Assembly: GCA_030844895.1 (NCBI GenBank)
Contig: CM061233.1
Location: 52,815,453-52,879,452, forward strand
Direction of reading: 5' to 3'
DNA: 64,000 nt
Source: Ambrosia x helenae
Taxonomy: Eukaryota > Streptophyta > Magnoliopsida > Asterales > Asteraceae
The notes under the pieces are model-generated. The model saw only the letters and a program-made list of their open reading frames with translations, made no database searches and was not told the origin of the DNA. Position 1 is the stretch's first letter. Every line of letters begins with the position of its first letter. This document shows positions 42,201 to 52,641 of the stretch, piece by piece. The translations under genes and the position numbers were made by a program.

Positions 42201-45200
42201 TAGGGCCTTCTTGTTCCACCATTCGGGTCCCTTAAACTCCCACGTTACGATAGTTATAGCATTTCAAACTTGAGACTTTTCATGTGTACGAATCTCAACG
42301 TAATTGTCGTTTCGTGAGTCCGATTACCGTCCGGTCAGCTTCGTATGATTTATCCGAGTCTGTTGAATGAGCAGACATCTTAGGGCCTTCTCGTTCCACC
42401 ATTCAGAGCCCGTAAACTCCCATATTACGATAGTTATAGCCTTTTAAAGACGAGTCTTTTCTTGTGTACGAATCTCTACATAATTGTCGTTTCGTGAGTC
42501 CGATTACCGTCCGCTCAGCTTCGTATGATTTATCTGAGTCTTTCGAATGTTCTGATATCTTAGGGCCATCTCGTTCCATCATTCGGGTCCCTTAAACTCC
42601 CACGTTACGATAGTTATAGCATTTCAAACTAGAGACTTTTCATGTGTACGAATCTCAACATAATTGTCGTTTCGTGAGTCCGATTACCGTCCGGTCAGCT
42701 TCGTATGATTTATCCGAGTCTGTTGAATGAGCAGACATCTTAGGGCCTTCTCGTTCCACCATTCAGAGCCCGTAAACTCCCATATTACGATAGTTATAGT
42801 CTTTTAAAGTCGAGTCTTTTCTTGTGTACGAATCTCTACATAATTGTCGTTTCGTGAGTCCGATTACCGTCCGCTCAGCTTCGTATGATTTATCTAAGTC
42901 TTTCAAATGATTTGATATCTTAGGGTCGTCTCGTTCCACCATTTGGGTCCCTTAAACTCACACATTACAATTGTTATTGCATTTTAAACTGGAGTCTTTG
43001 CTTGTGTACGAATCTCAACGTAATTGTCGTTTCGTGATTCCGATTACCTTCCGGTCAGCTTCGTATGATTTATCCGAGTCTGTTGAATGAGCAGACATCT
43101 TAGGGCCTTCTCGTTCCACCATTCAGAGCCCGTAAACTCCCATATTACGATAGTTATAGCCTTTTAAAGACGAGTCTTTTCTTGTGTACGAATCTCTACA
43201 TAATTGTCGTTTCGTGAGTCCGATTACCGTCCGCTCTGATATCTTAGGGCCATCTCGTTCCATCATCCGGTCCCTTAAACTCCCACGTTACGATAGTTAT
43301 AGCATTTCAAACTAGAGACTTTTCATGTGTACGAATCTCAACATAATTGTCGTTTCGTGAGTCCGATTACCGTCCGGTCAGCTTCGTATGATTTATCCGA
43401 GTCTGTCGAATGATCAGACATCTTAGGGCCTTCTCGTTCCACCATTCGGGGCCCGTAAAATCCCATATTATAATAGTCATAGCCTTTTAAACTCGAGCTT
43501 TTCTTGTGTACGAATCTCTACATAATTGTCGTTTTCGTGAGTCCGATTACCGTCCGCTCAGCTTCGTATGATTTATCTGAGTCTTTCGAATGATCTGATA
43601 TCTTAGGGCCTTCTTGTTCCACCATTCGGGTCCCTTAAACTCCCACGTTACGATAGTTATAGCATTTCAAACTTGAGACTTTTCATGTGTACGAATCTCA
43701 ACGTAATTGTCGTTTCGTGAGTCCGATTACCGTCCGGTCAGCTTCGTATGATTTATCCGAGTCTGTTGAATGAGCAGACATCTTAGGACCTTCTCGTTCC
43801 ACCATTCAGAGCCCGTAAACTCCCATATTACGATAGTTGTAGCCTTTTAAAGACGAGTCTTTTCTTGTGTACGAATCTCTACATAATTGTCGTTTCGTGA
43901 GTCCGATTACCATCCGCTCAGCTTCGTATGATTTATCTGAGTCTTTCGAATGTTCTGATATCTTAGGGCCATCTCGTTCCATCATTCGGGTCCCTTAAAC
44001 TCCCACGTTACGATAGTTATAGCATTTCAAACTAGAGACTTTTCATGTGTACGAATCTCAACATAATTGTCGTTTCGTGAGTCCGATTACCGTCCGGTCA
44101 GCTTCGTATGATTTATCCGAGTCTGTTGAATGAGCAGACATCTTAGGGCCTTCTCGTTCCACCATTCAGAGCCCGTAAACTCCCATATTACGATAGTTAT
44201 AGTCTTTTAAAGTCGAGTCTTTTCTTGTGTACGAATCTCTACATAATTGTCGTTTCGTGAGTCCGATTACCGTCCGCTCAGCTTCGTATGATTTATCTAA
44301 GTCTTTCAAATGATTTGATATCTTAGGGTCGTCTCGTTCCACCATTTGGGTCCCTTAAACTCACACATTACAATTGTTATTGCATTTTAAACTGGAGTCT
44401 TTGCTTGTGTACGAATCTCAACGTAATTGTCGTTTCGTGATTCCGATTACCTTCCGGTCAGCTTCGTATGATTTATCCGAGTCTGTTGAATGAGCAGACA
44501 TCTTAGGGCCTTCTCGTTCCACCATTCAGAGCCCGTAAACTCCCATATTACGATAGTTATAGCCTTTTAAAGACGAGTCTTTTCTTGTGTACGAATCTCT
44601 ACATAATTGTCGTTTCGTGAGTCCGATTACCATCCGCTCAGCTTCGTATGATTTATCTGAGTCTTTCGAATGTTCTGATATCTTAGGGCCATCTCGTTCC
44701 ATCATTCGGGTCCCTTAAACTCCCACGTTACGATAGTTATAGCATTTCAAACTAGAGACTTTTCATGTGTACGAATCTCAACATAATTGTCGTTTCGTGA
44801 GTCCGATTACCGTCCGGTCAGCTTCGTATGATTTATCCGAGTCTGTCGAATGATCAGACATCTTAGGGCCTTCTCGTTCCACCATTCGGGGCCCGTAAAA
44901 TCCCATATTATGATAGTCATAGCCTTTTAAACTCGAGCTTTTCTTGTGTACGAATCTCTACATAATTGTCTTTTCGTGAGTCCGATTACCGTCCGCTCAG
45001 CTTCGTATGATTTATCTGAGTCTTTCGAATGATCTGATATCTTAGGGCCTTCTTGTTCCACCATTCGGGTCCCTTAAACTCCCACGTTACGATAGTTATA
45101 GCATTTCAAACTTGAGACTTTTCATGTGTACGAATCTCAACGTAATTGTCGTTTCGTGAGTCCGATTACCGTCCGGTCAGCTTCGTATGATTTATCCGAG

Positions 45201-46090
45201 TCTGTTGAATGAGCAGACATCTTAGGGCCTTCTCGTTCCACCATTCAGAGCCCGTAAACTCCCATATTACGATAGTTATAGCCTTTTAAAGACGAGTCTT
45301 TTCTTGTGTACGAATCTCTACATAATTGTCGTTTCGTGAGTCCGATTACCGTCCGCTCAGCTTCGTATGATTTATCTGAGTCTTTCGAATGTTCTGATAT
45401 CTTAGGGCCATCTCGTTCCATCATTCGGGTCCCTTAAACTCCCACGTTACGATAGTTATAGCATTTCAAACTAGAGACTTTTCATGTGTACGAATCTCAA
45501 CATAATTGTCGTTTCGTGAGTCCGATTACCGTCCGGTCAGCTTCGTATGATTTATCCGAGTCTGTTGAAGGAGCAGACATCTTAGGGCCTTCTCGTTCCA
45601 CCATTCAGAGCCCGTAAACTCCCATATTACGATAGTTATAGTCTTTTAAAGTCGAGTCTTTTCTTGTGTACGAATCTCTACATAATTGTCGTTTCGTGAG
45701 TCCGATTACCGTCCGCTCAGCTTCGTATGATTTATCTAAGTCTTTCAAATGATTTGATATCTTAGGGTCGTCTCGTTCCACCATTTGGGTCCCTTAAACT
45801 CACACATTACAATTGTTATTGCATTTTAAACTGGAGTCTTTGCTTGTGTACGAATCTCAACGTAATTGTCGTTTCGTGATTCCGATTACCTTCCGGTCAG
45901 CTTCGTATGATTTATCCGAGTCTGTTGAATGAGCAGACATCTTAGGGCCTTCTCGTTCCACCATTCAGAGCCCGTAAACTCCCATATTACGATAGTTATA
46001 GCCTTTTAAAGACGAGTCTTTTCTTGTGTACGAATCTCTACATAATTGTCGTTTCGTGAGTCCGATTACCGTCCGCTCTGATATCTTAGG
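34320..46090. repeat. Recurrent 36-bp deletion junction in B-to-A monomer boundary
   Basis: The boundary CCGCTC joined directly to TGATATCTTAGGG, skipping 36 bp (the end of one monomer and head of the next), occurs at about 34,359, 40,222, 43,236 and 46,078. A scrambled relative is at about 36,113. The two rightmost are 2,842 bp apart, matching a two-unit multiple of the local higher-order repeat, so the lesion was amplified with its unit. Confidence 0.85.
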
Positions 46091-49000
46091 GCCATCTCGT
46101 TCCATCATTCGGGTCCCTTAAACTCCCACGTTACGATAGTTATAGCATTTCAAACTAGAGACTTTTCATGTGTACGAATCTCAACATAATTGTCGTTTCG
46201 TGAGTCCGATTACCGTCCGGTCAGCTTCGTATGATTTATCCGAGTCTGTCGAATGATCAGACATCTTAGGGCCTTCTCGTTCCACCATTCGGGGCCCGTA
46301 AAATCCCATATTATGATAGTCATAGCCTTTTAAACTCGAGCTTTTCTTGTGTACGAATCTCTACATAATTGTCTTTTCGTGAGTCCGATTACCGTCCGCT
46401 CAGCTTCGTATGATTTATCTGAGTCTTTCGAATGATCTGATATCTTAGGGCCTTCTTGTTCCACCATTCGGGTCCCTTAAACTCCCACGTTACGATAGTT
46501 ATAGCATTTCAAACTTGAGACTTTTCATGTGTACGAATCTCAACGTAATTGTCGTTTCGTGAGTCCGATTACCGTCCGGTCAGCTTCGTATGATTTATCC
46601 GAGTCTGTTGAATGAGCAGACATCTTAGGACCTTCTCGTTCCACCATTCAGAGCCCGTAAACTCCCATATTACGATAGTTGTAGCCTTTTAAAGACGAGT
46701 CTTTTCTTGTGTACGAATCTCTACATAATTGTCGTTTCGTGAGTCCGATTACCGTCCGCTCAGCTTCGTATGATTTATCTGAGTCTTTCGAATGTTCTGA
46801 TATCTTAGGGCCATCTCGTTCCATCATTCGGGTCCCTTAAACTCCCACGTTACGATAGTTATAGCATTTCAAACTAGAGACTTTTCATGTGTACGAATCT
46901 CAACATAATTGTCGTTTCGTGAGTCCGATTACCGTCCGGTCAGCTTCGTATGATTTATCCGAGTCTGTTGAAGGAGCAGACATCTTAGGGCCTTCTCGTT
47001 CCACCATTCAGAGCCCGTAAACTCCCATATTACGATAGTTATAGTCTTTTAAAGTCGAGTCTTTTCTTGTGTACGAATCTCTACATAATTGTCGTTTCGT
47101 GAGTCCGATTACCGTCCGCTCAGCTTCGTATGATTTATCTAAGTCTTTCAAATGATTTGATATCTTAGGGTCGTCTCGTTCCACCATTTGGGTCCCTTAA
47201 ACTCACACATTACAATTGTTATTGCATTTTAAACTGGAGTCTTTGCTTGTGTACGAATCTCAACGTAATTGTCGTTTCGTGATTCCGATTACCTTCCGGT
47301 CAGCTTCGTATGATTTATCCGAGTCTGTTGAATGAGCAGACATCTTAGGGCCTTCTCGTTCCACCATTCAGTGCCCGTAAACTCCCATATTACGATAGTT
47401 ATAGCCTTTTAAAGACGAGTCTTTTCTTGTGTACGAATCTCTACATAATTGTCGTTTCGTGAGTCCGATTACCATCCGCTCAGCTTCGTATGATTTATCT
47501 GAGTCTTTCGAATGTTCTGATATCTTAGGGCCATCTCGTTCCATCATTCGGGTCCCTTAAACTCCCACGTTACGATAGTCATAGCATTTCAAACTAGAGA
47601 CTTTTCATGTGTACGAATCTCAACATAATTGTCGTTTCGTGAGTCCGATTACCGTCCGGTCAGCTTCGTATGATTTATCCGAGTCTGTCGAATGATCAGA
47701 CATCTTAGGGCCTTCTCGTTCCACCATTCGGGGCCCGTAAAATCCCATATTATGATAGTCATAGCCTTTTAAACTCGAGCTTTTCTTGTGTACGAATCTC
47801 TACATAATTGTCTTTTCGTGAGTCCGATTACCGTCCGCTCAGCTTCGTATGATTTATCTGAGTCTTTCGAATGATCTGATATCTTAGGGCCTTCTTGTTC
47901 CACCATTCGGGTCCCTTAAACTCCCACGTTACGATAGTTATAGCATTTCAAACTTGAGACTTTTCATGTGTACGAATCTCAACGTAATTGTCGTTTCGTG
48001 AGTCCGATTACCGTCCGGTCAGCTTCGTATGATTTATCCGAGTCTGTTGAATGAGCAGACATCTTAGGGCCTTCTCGTTCCACCATTCAGAGCCCGTAAA
48101 CTCCCATATTACGATAGTTATAGCCTTTTAAAGACGAGTCTTTTCTTGTGTACGAATCTCTACATAATTGTCGTTTCGTGAGTCCGATTACCGTCCGCTC
48201 AGCTTCGTATGATTTATCTGAGTCTTTCGAATGTTCTGATATCTTAGGGCCATCTCGTTCCATCATTCGGGTCCCTTAAACTCCCACGTTACGATAGTTA
48301 TAGCATTTCAAACTAGAGACTTTTCATGTGTACGAATCTCAACATAATTGTCGTTTCGTGAGTCCGATTACCGTCCGGTCAGCTTCGTATGATTTATCCG
48401 AGTCTGTTGAATGAGCAGACATCTTAGGGCCTTCTCGTTCCACCATTCAGAGCCCGTAAACTCCCATATTACGATAGTTATAGTCTTTTAAAGTCGAGTC
48501 TTTTCTTGTGTACGAATCTCTACATAATTGACGTTTCGTGAGTCTGATTACCGTCCGCTCAGCTTCGTATGATTTATCTAAGTCTTTCAAATGATTTGAT
48601 ATCTTAGGGTCGTCTCGTTCCACCATTTGGGTCCCTTAAACTCACACATTACAATTGTTGTTGCATTTTAAACTGGAGTCTTTGCTTGTGTACGAATCTC
48701 AACGTAATTGTCGTTTCGTGATTCCGATTACCTTCCGGTCAGCTTCGTATGATTTATCCGAGTCTGTTGAATGAGCAGACATCTTAGGGCCTTCTCGTTC
48801 CACCATTCAGTGCCCGTAAACTCCCATATTACGATAGTTATAGCCTTTTAAAGACGAGTCTTTTCTTGTGTACGAATCTCTACATAATTGTCGTTTCGTG
48901 AGTCCGATTACCGTCCGCTCAGCTTCGTATGATTTATCTGAGTCTTTCGAATGTTCTGATATCTTAGGGCCATCTCGTTCCATCATTCGGGTCCCTTAAA

Positions 49001-50476
49001 CTCCCACGTTACGATAGTTATAGCATTTCAAACTAGAGACTTTTCATGTGTACGAATCTCAACTAATTGTCGTTTCGTGAGTCCGATTACCGTCCGGTCA
49101 GCTTCGTATGATTTATCCGAGTCTGTCGAATGATCAGACATCTTAGGGCCTTCTCGTTCCACCATTCGGGGCCCGTAAAATCCCATATTATGATAGTCAT
49201 AGCCTTTTAAACTCGAGCTTTTCTTGTGTACGAATCTCTACATAATTGTCTTTTTCGTGAGTCCGATTACCGTCCGCTCAGCTTCGTATGATTTATCTGA
49301 GTCTTTCGAATGATCTGATATCTTAGGGCCTTCTTGTTCCACCATTCGGGTCCCTTAAACTCCCACGTTACGATAGTTATAGCATTTCAAACTTGAGACT
49401 TTTCATGTGTACGAATCTCAACGTAATTGTCGTTTCGTGAGTCCGATTACCGTCCGGTCAGCTTCGTATGATTTATCCGAGTCTGTTGAATGAGCAGACA
49501 TCTTAGGACCTTCTCGTTCCACCATTCAGAGCCCGTAAACTCCCATATTACGATAGTTGTAGCCTTTTAAAGACGAGTCTTTTCTTGTGTACGAATCTCT
49601 ACATAATTGTCGTTTCGTGAGTCCGATTACCGTCCGCTCAGCTTCGTATGATTTATCTGAGTCTTTCGAATGTTCTGATATCTTAGGGCCATCTCGTTCC
49701 ATCATTCGGGTCCCTTAAACTCCCACGTTACGATAGTTATAGCATTTCAAACTAGAGACTTTTCATGTGTACGAATCTCAACATAATTGTCGTTTCGTGA
49801 GTCCGATTACCGTCCGGTCAGCTTCGTATGATTTATCCGAGTCTGTTGAAGGAGCAGACATCTTAGGGCCTTCTCGTTCCACCATTCAGAGCCCGTAAAC
49901 TCCCATATTACGATAGTTATAGTCTTTTAAAGTCGAGTCTTTTCTTGTGTACGAATCTCTACATAATTGTCGTTTCGTGAGTCCGATTACCGTCCGCTCA
50001 GCTTCGTATGATTTATCTAAGTCTTTCAAATGATTTGATATCTTAGGGTCGTCTCGTTCCACCATTTGGGTCCCTTAAACTCACACATTACAATTGTTAT
50101 TGCATTTTAAACTGGAGTCTTTGCTTGTGTACGAATCTCAACGTAATTGTCGTTTCGTGATTCCGATTACCTTCCGGTCAGCTTCGTATGATTTATCCGA
50201 GTCTGTTGAATGAGCAGACATCTTAGGGCCTTCTCGTTCCACCATTCAGTGCCCGTAAACTCCCATATTACGATAGTTATAGCCTTTTAAAGACGAGTCT
50301 TTTCTTGTGTACGAATCTCTACATAATTGTCGTTTCGTGAGTCCGATTACCGTCCGCTCAGCTTCGTATGATTTATCTGAGTCTTTCGAATGTTCTGATA
50401 TCTTAGGGCCATCTCGTTCCATCATTCGGGTCCCTTAAACTCCCACGTTACGATAGTTATAGCATTTCAAACTAGA
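42200..50476. repeat. Right satellite block: homogeneous 8-mer higher-order repeat (~1.44 kb)
   Basis: The diagnostic variant TTCTTGTTCC lies at 42,208, 43,611, 45,050, 46,453, 47,892 and 49,331, giving periods of 1,403, 1,439, 1,403, 1,439 and 1,439 bp. The 36-bp difference is exactly the shared deletion described at 43,236 and 46,078. Other markers repeat with the unit: GGGGCCCGTAAAATCCC with TGATAGTCATAG, CTCACACATTACAATTG, and GATTACCTTCC. A second variant (CTTAGGACC) is found only at 43,786, 46,628 and 49,506, that is, in alternate copies, showing a still larger unit of 2.84-2.88 kb (16 monomers). Confidence 0.9.
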
Positions 50477-50514
50477 GGAAAACCTTTCGAAAACTCGTCA
50501 TACTTGACGTTCGG

Positions 50515-50517
50515 CGA

Positions 50518-50554
<37 letters not shown>

Positions 50555-50557
50555 TCG
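50515..50557. repeat. 43-bp palindrome with (TA)n core
   Basis: CGAAAC, then 31 bp of alternating TA, then GTTTCG form a perfect inverted repeat only about 40 bp from the last satellite monomer. A second, outer pair (CTTTCGAAAAC on the left, GTTTCGAAAG on the right) partly extends the symmetry. Such AT-rich palindromes can extrude as cruciforms and break; a role in setting the array edge is inference. Confidence 0.85.
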
Positions 50558-51898
50558 AAAGTATTGTCCGGGATTTACTTATTATTGTTAAACATATCTT
50601 TTGTCAAAACGTCACTATTTTGCATAACTACACTTATCATGACACTTAGGGAACTTCATTTATAAAAATATGCGACAATTCTATTTTCGTCGCACCGTGG
50701 ATTTTATAAAAATTTGGGCAGAGTTTCCTCTGTTTTTGTCCAAACCAGGCGACACAAGTCGCCTACAATTTTCCCAAAATCAATATCCAACATAAGACTT
50801 TATACGTTTCGACAACCTTTCATATATAAACTACTTACTTATACTTATATAAATACACGAAACAATATATATTATAGTCCAACCAATTTAGTCCGATATC
50901 GATTTTATAAGTCACGCCTTTTATATCCAATACCAATCGTCCGATTTAATATATAGTTACCGTTTATTATTATTACTCGGTTCGTTCGCGAGTCAAAACT
51001 ATTTTATGAATATCAATGTATTTATTTATATATATGTATATATAATATCCACAACAATAACACAATTATGAATTAAGGTATACCGATTCGTACGCGCGTA
51101 ACCCGGAGCCAGCTCGAACTATGTGCAGACCAGAACGCTGACCCGTTGACCATGTTTGACCAAAGCTTGACCAACACCGTGCTTCGTACCCGAAACCCGA
51201 GCCAACCAGTTCTGACCCGGAGCACACGAATCTGACCGAGACACTTGACCCGAACAAAACCCGAACCGAACTCAAACCGAACCCGGAAACAACAATCGCA
51301 CAACCCAAAACATCAACCAAACCTGAGCTCGTGACCAAAACTGACCTGGACCCTTGAACTTGCCGGATCTAGAACATCTCGTCACCACCACAGCCGCACC
51401 TCGTCACCTTTTCACCAACCACAACCATAGCCGGGCCCCCAAGCCACAACCCGAGCTCTTGAACCAGGTTTGACCCCGAGCAACCACCTAAACATTCAGA
51501 CCAGATCTGAACTAGACCAAGTCTGGTCTGTTCGAACTTAAACCACATCACCACCGCTGAACGCCGTCGCCGCCTTCAACAGACATAACCATAACCTGAC
51601 CACCACCCGAACCACCAACAACCACCTCTGACCCTACAAACCACCACCCTCATCTGCCTCGAACCACCACAGCCGCCTCCATCTCGAACCAAACAACCAT
51701 AACCATAACCACCATCGCCCACCCCTTCTTAAACTGAACCGAGCCACCACGAACCCGAGACCCAAACCCGATCGGAACCCAAACCAATCCACCTCTGCCC
51801 CTGTGGGCTTTCCGAACCACCACGTCACCGCCACCATCCCCATGGTGGTCGGCCGTCTTTCTTTAACAGAGGGGAGGAGGAGAGGGACAGAGGGAGAT

Positions 51899-51930
51899 GA
51901 AGAGAGAGAGTAGAGAGAGAGAGAGAGATT
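51899..51930. repeat. (GA)n microsatellite in LTR
   Basis: GAGAGAGAGTAGAGAGAGAGA run inside the LTR, downstream of its TATA box on the minus strand, where it reads as a CT-rich leader. Confidence 0.8.
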
Positions 51931-51990
51931 GCAGAGATTGGGGGGGGTGTTTGGCTGCGGGAAAAAATGAAGGGGAAGAAGGAGAGTTCT

Positions 51991-51999
51991 CCTTTTATA
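51991..51999 (-). promoter_or_regulatory. TATA box of the Gypsy-like LTR
   Basis: TATAAAAGG on the minus strand, about 330 bp inside the LTR from its 5' terminus, with a CT-rich leader downstream. Position and sequence fit an LTR promoter; activity cannot be judged. Confidence 0.6.
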
Positions 52000-52331
52000 G
52001 TTAGGGTTAGGGATTAGTAGGTAGATACCGCGTATCGAACCCGTATTAACGCAAAATGCCTCGGTTTCTATTCTAGGCCTGATAATTAATTATAAAAAGT
52101 AGTCGTTTTGTTCGAAATACAAAACCGAGCATAAATATAAATATTTTCGATGTCCGACGCGTGTTTTCAGAACACGCGTTTAAATCGCGTTAATTAAATC
52201 GGTCGCAGTTTCGATTGTAAAAACGGTCAGTAAACTTCCGAAACTTATTAATTAATAATATTTCTAATAAATGTTTATTTTTAAATCATAAAAATCACGT
52301 AAGTGTAGATCGGAGGTTGCCGGGTGTCACA

Positions 52332-52641
52332 GTTGCAAACTTTAATTTCTTGCGTATTCGGACAAACTGGTATGTGGCAATCATCATCTATAAATTCTAA
52401 CAGCACAAACCAAGATTGTCCATGGTATGTGGCAATTGTAATGTTATTGTTGTGTATGTGTTTAGATAACAAAAACCTGTTCATGGATTTCGGCAATGTC
52501 TGGATGAACACGTAAAAATCAGCATTAAAAAATGAAATAATAATTTTAATTTCAAACACAAAATAGAAAGATTCATACCAAAACTCTTGCGGAAGGGTCA
52601 TGAATCACCTTGAAGAATTTGTCACCCTTGTGATAAGCCAT
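52332..52641 (-). pseudogene. B3-domain protein gene, 5' part, cut by LTR
   Basis: Two exons can be read on the minus strand. Exon 1 (52,641-52,579) encodes 21 residues starting MAYHKGDKFFKVI and ending SARVL before a GTATGA donor. Exon 2 (52,499-52,332) follows an AG acceptor in the same phase and encodes TLPKSMNRFLLSKHI and, later, YHGQSWFVLLEF. The order FFKVI, then L-P-K-S-M, then G-x-S-W-x-V-x-L is the pattern of the plant B3 DNA-binding domain (REM type). The C-terminal half of the domain (GW..F and GD..F motifs) is missing, because the frame runs straight into the Gypsy-like LTR at 52,331. The 56 codons of exon 2 end exactly at the LTR start. The remainder is not found in the window, so the gene is a broken fragment. 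B3 assignment is by motif memory and is moderately sure. Confidence 0.55.

Larger units (their letters stand above)
1..50476. repeat. Tandem satellite array, ~180-bp monomer, dimeric A/B organisation
   Basis: A block of about 180 bp starting GATTTATCTGAGTCTTTC repeats without interruption about 280 times. Two classes alternate. Class A begins GATTTATCTGAGTCTTTC and ends with CCGGTCAGC. Class B begins GATTTATCCGAGTCTGTTG, carries AGAGCCCGTAAACTCC, and ends with CCGCTCAGC. The basic repeat is therefore a 360-bp dimer. The stretch around TTGTCGTTTCGTGAGTCCG and the following ATTACCGTCC is almost invariant in both classes, while the first two thirds of the monomer holds most class-specific differences. 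Nucleosome-sized monomers with higher-order structure are common in plant centromeric and subtelomeric satellites; nothing here decides between these. No gene, transposon or other unique sequence is seen inside. I do not recognise the family by name. Confidence 0.98.
50477..52331 (-). mobile_element. Truncated Gypsy-like (Ty3) LTR, minus strand
   Basis: Read on the minus strand the element begins at 52,331 with TGTGACACCCGG, a typical plant Ty3/Gypsy LTR start. It continues through an AT-rich U3 of about 330 bp, then a TATA box (TATAAAAGG, 51,991-51,999). After that come a CT-rich stretch and a long CCA/GGT-biased region rich in ACCCGAACC-type words on the plus strand. No internal domain, primer-binding site or polypurine tract is visible. 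The left end is lost at the satellite junction, so this is either a truncated or a solo LTR. Open frames at 51,066-51,843 (minus) are compositional and carry no recognisable domain. The family could be Tekay/Del-like judging by LTR length and base bias; that is inference. Confidence 0.6.

Noticed and set aside
1..50476. CRISPR-like or other prokaryotic repeat array
   Set aside because: There are no unique spacers; whole monomers repeat head to tail, and the flank is clearly plant.
1..50476. CENP-B box in the satellite
   Set aside because: I looked for TTCG-N4-A-N2-CGGG around ATTCGGGTCCC and GTTTCGTGAGTCCG on both strands; neither fits.
51066..51843. Open frames of 60-90 codons on the minus strand, Trp/Gly/Val rich
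   Set aside because: They arise from CCGAACC and ACCACC compositional bias inside the LTR; several overlap in different frames and none shows a domain.
52000..52020. Telomere-like TTAGGGTTAGGG
   Set aside because: Only two units, not the plant TTTAGGG type, and inside the LTR near its TATA box.
50477..52331. Complete Gypsy element
   Set aside because: No primer-binding site, polypurine tract, second LTR or polyprotein sequence is visible; only LTR-type sequence is present.
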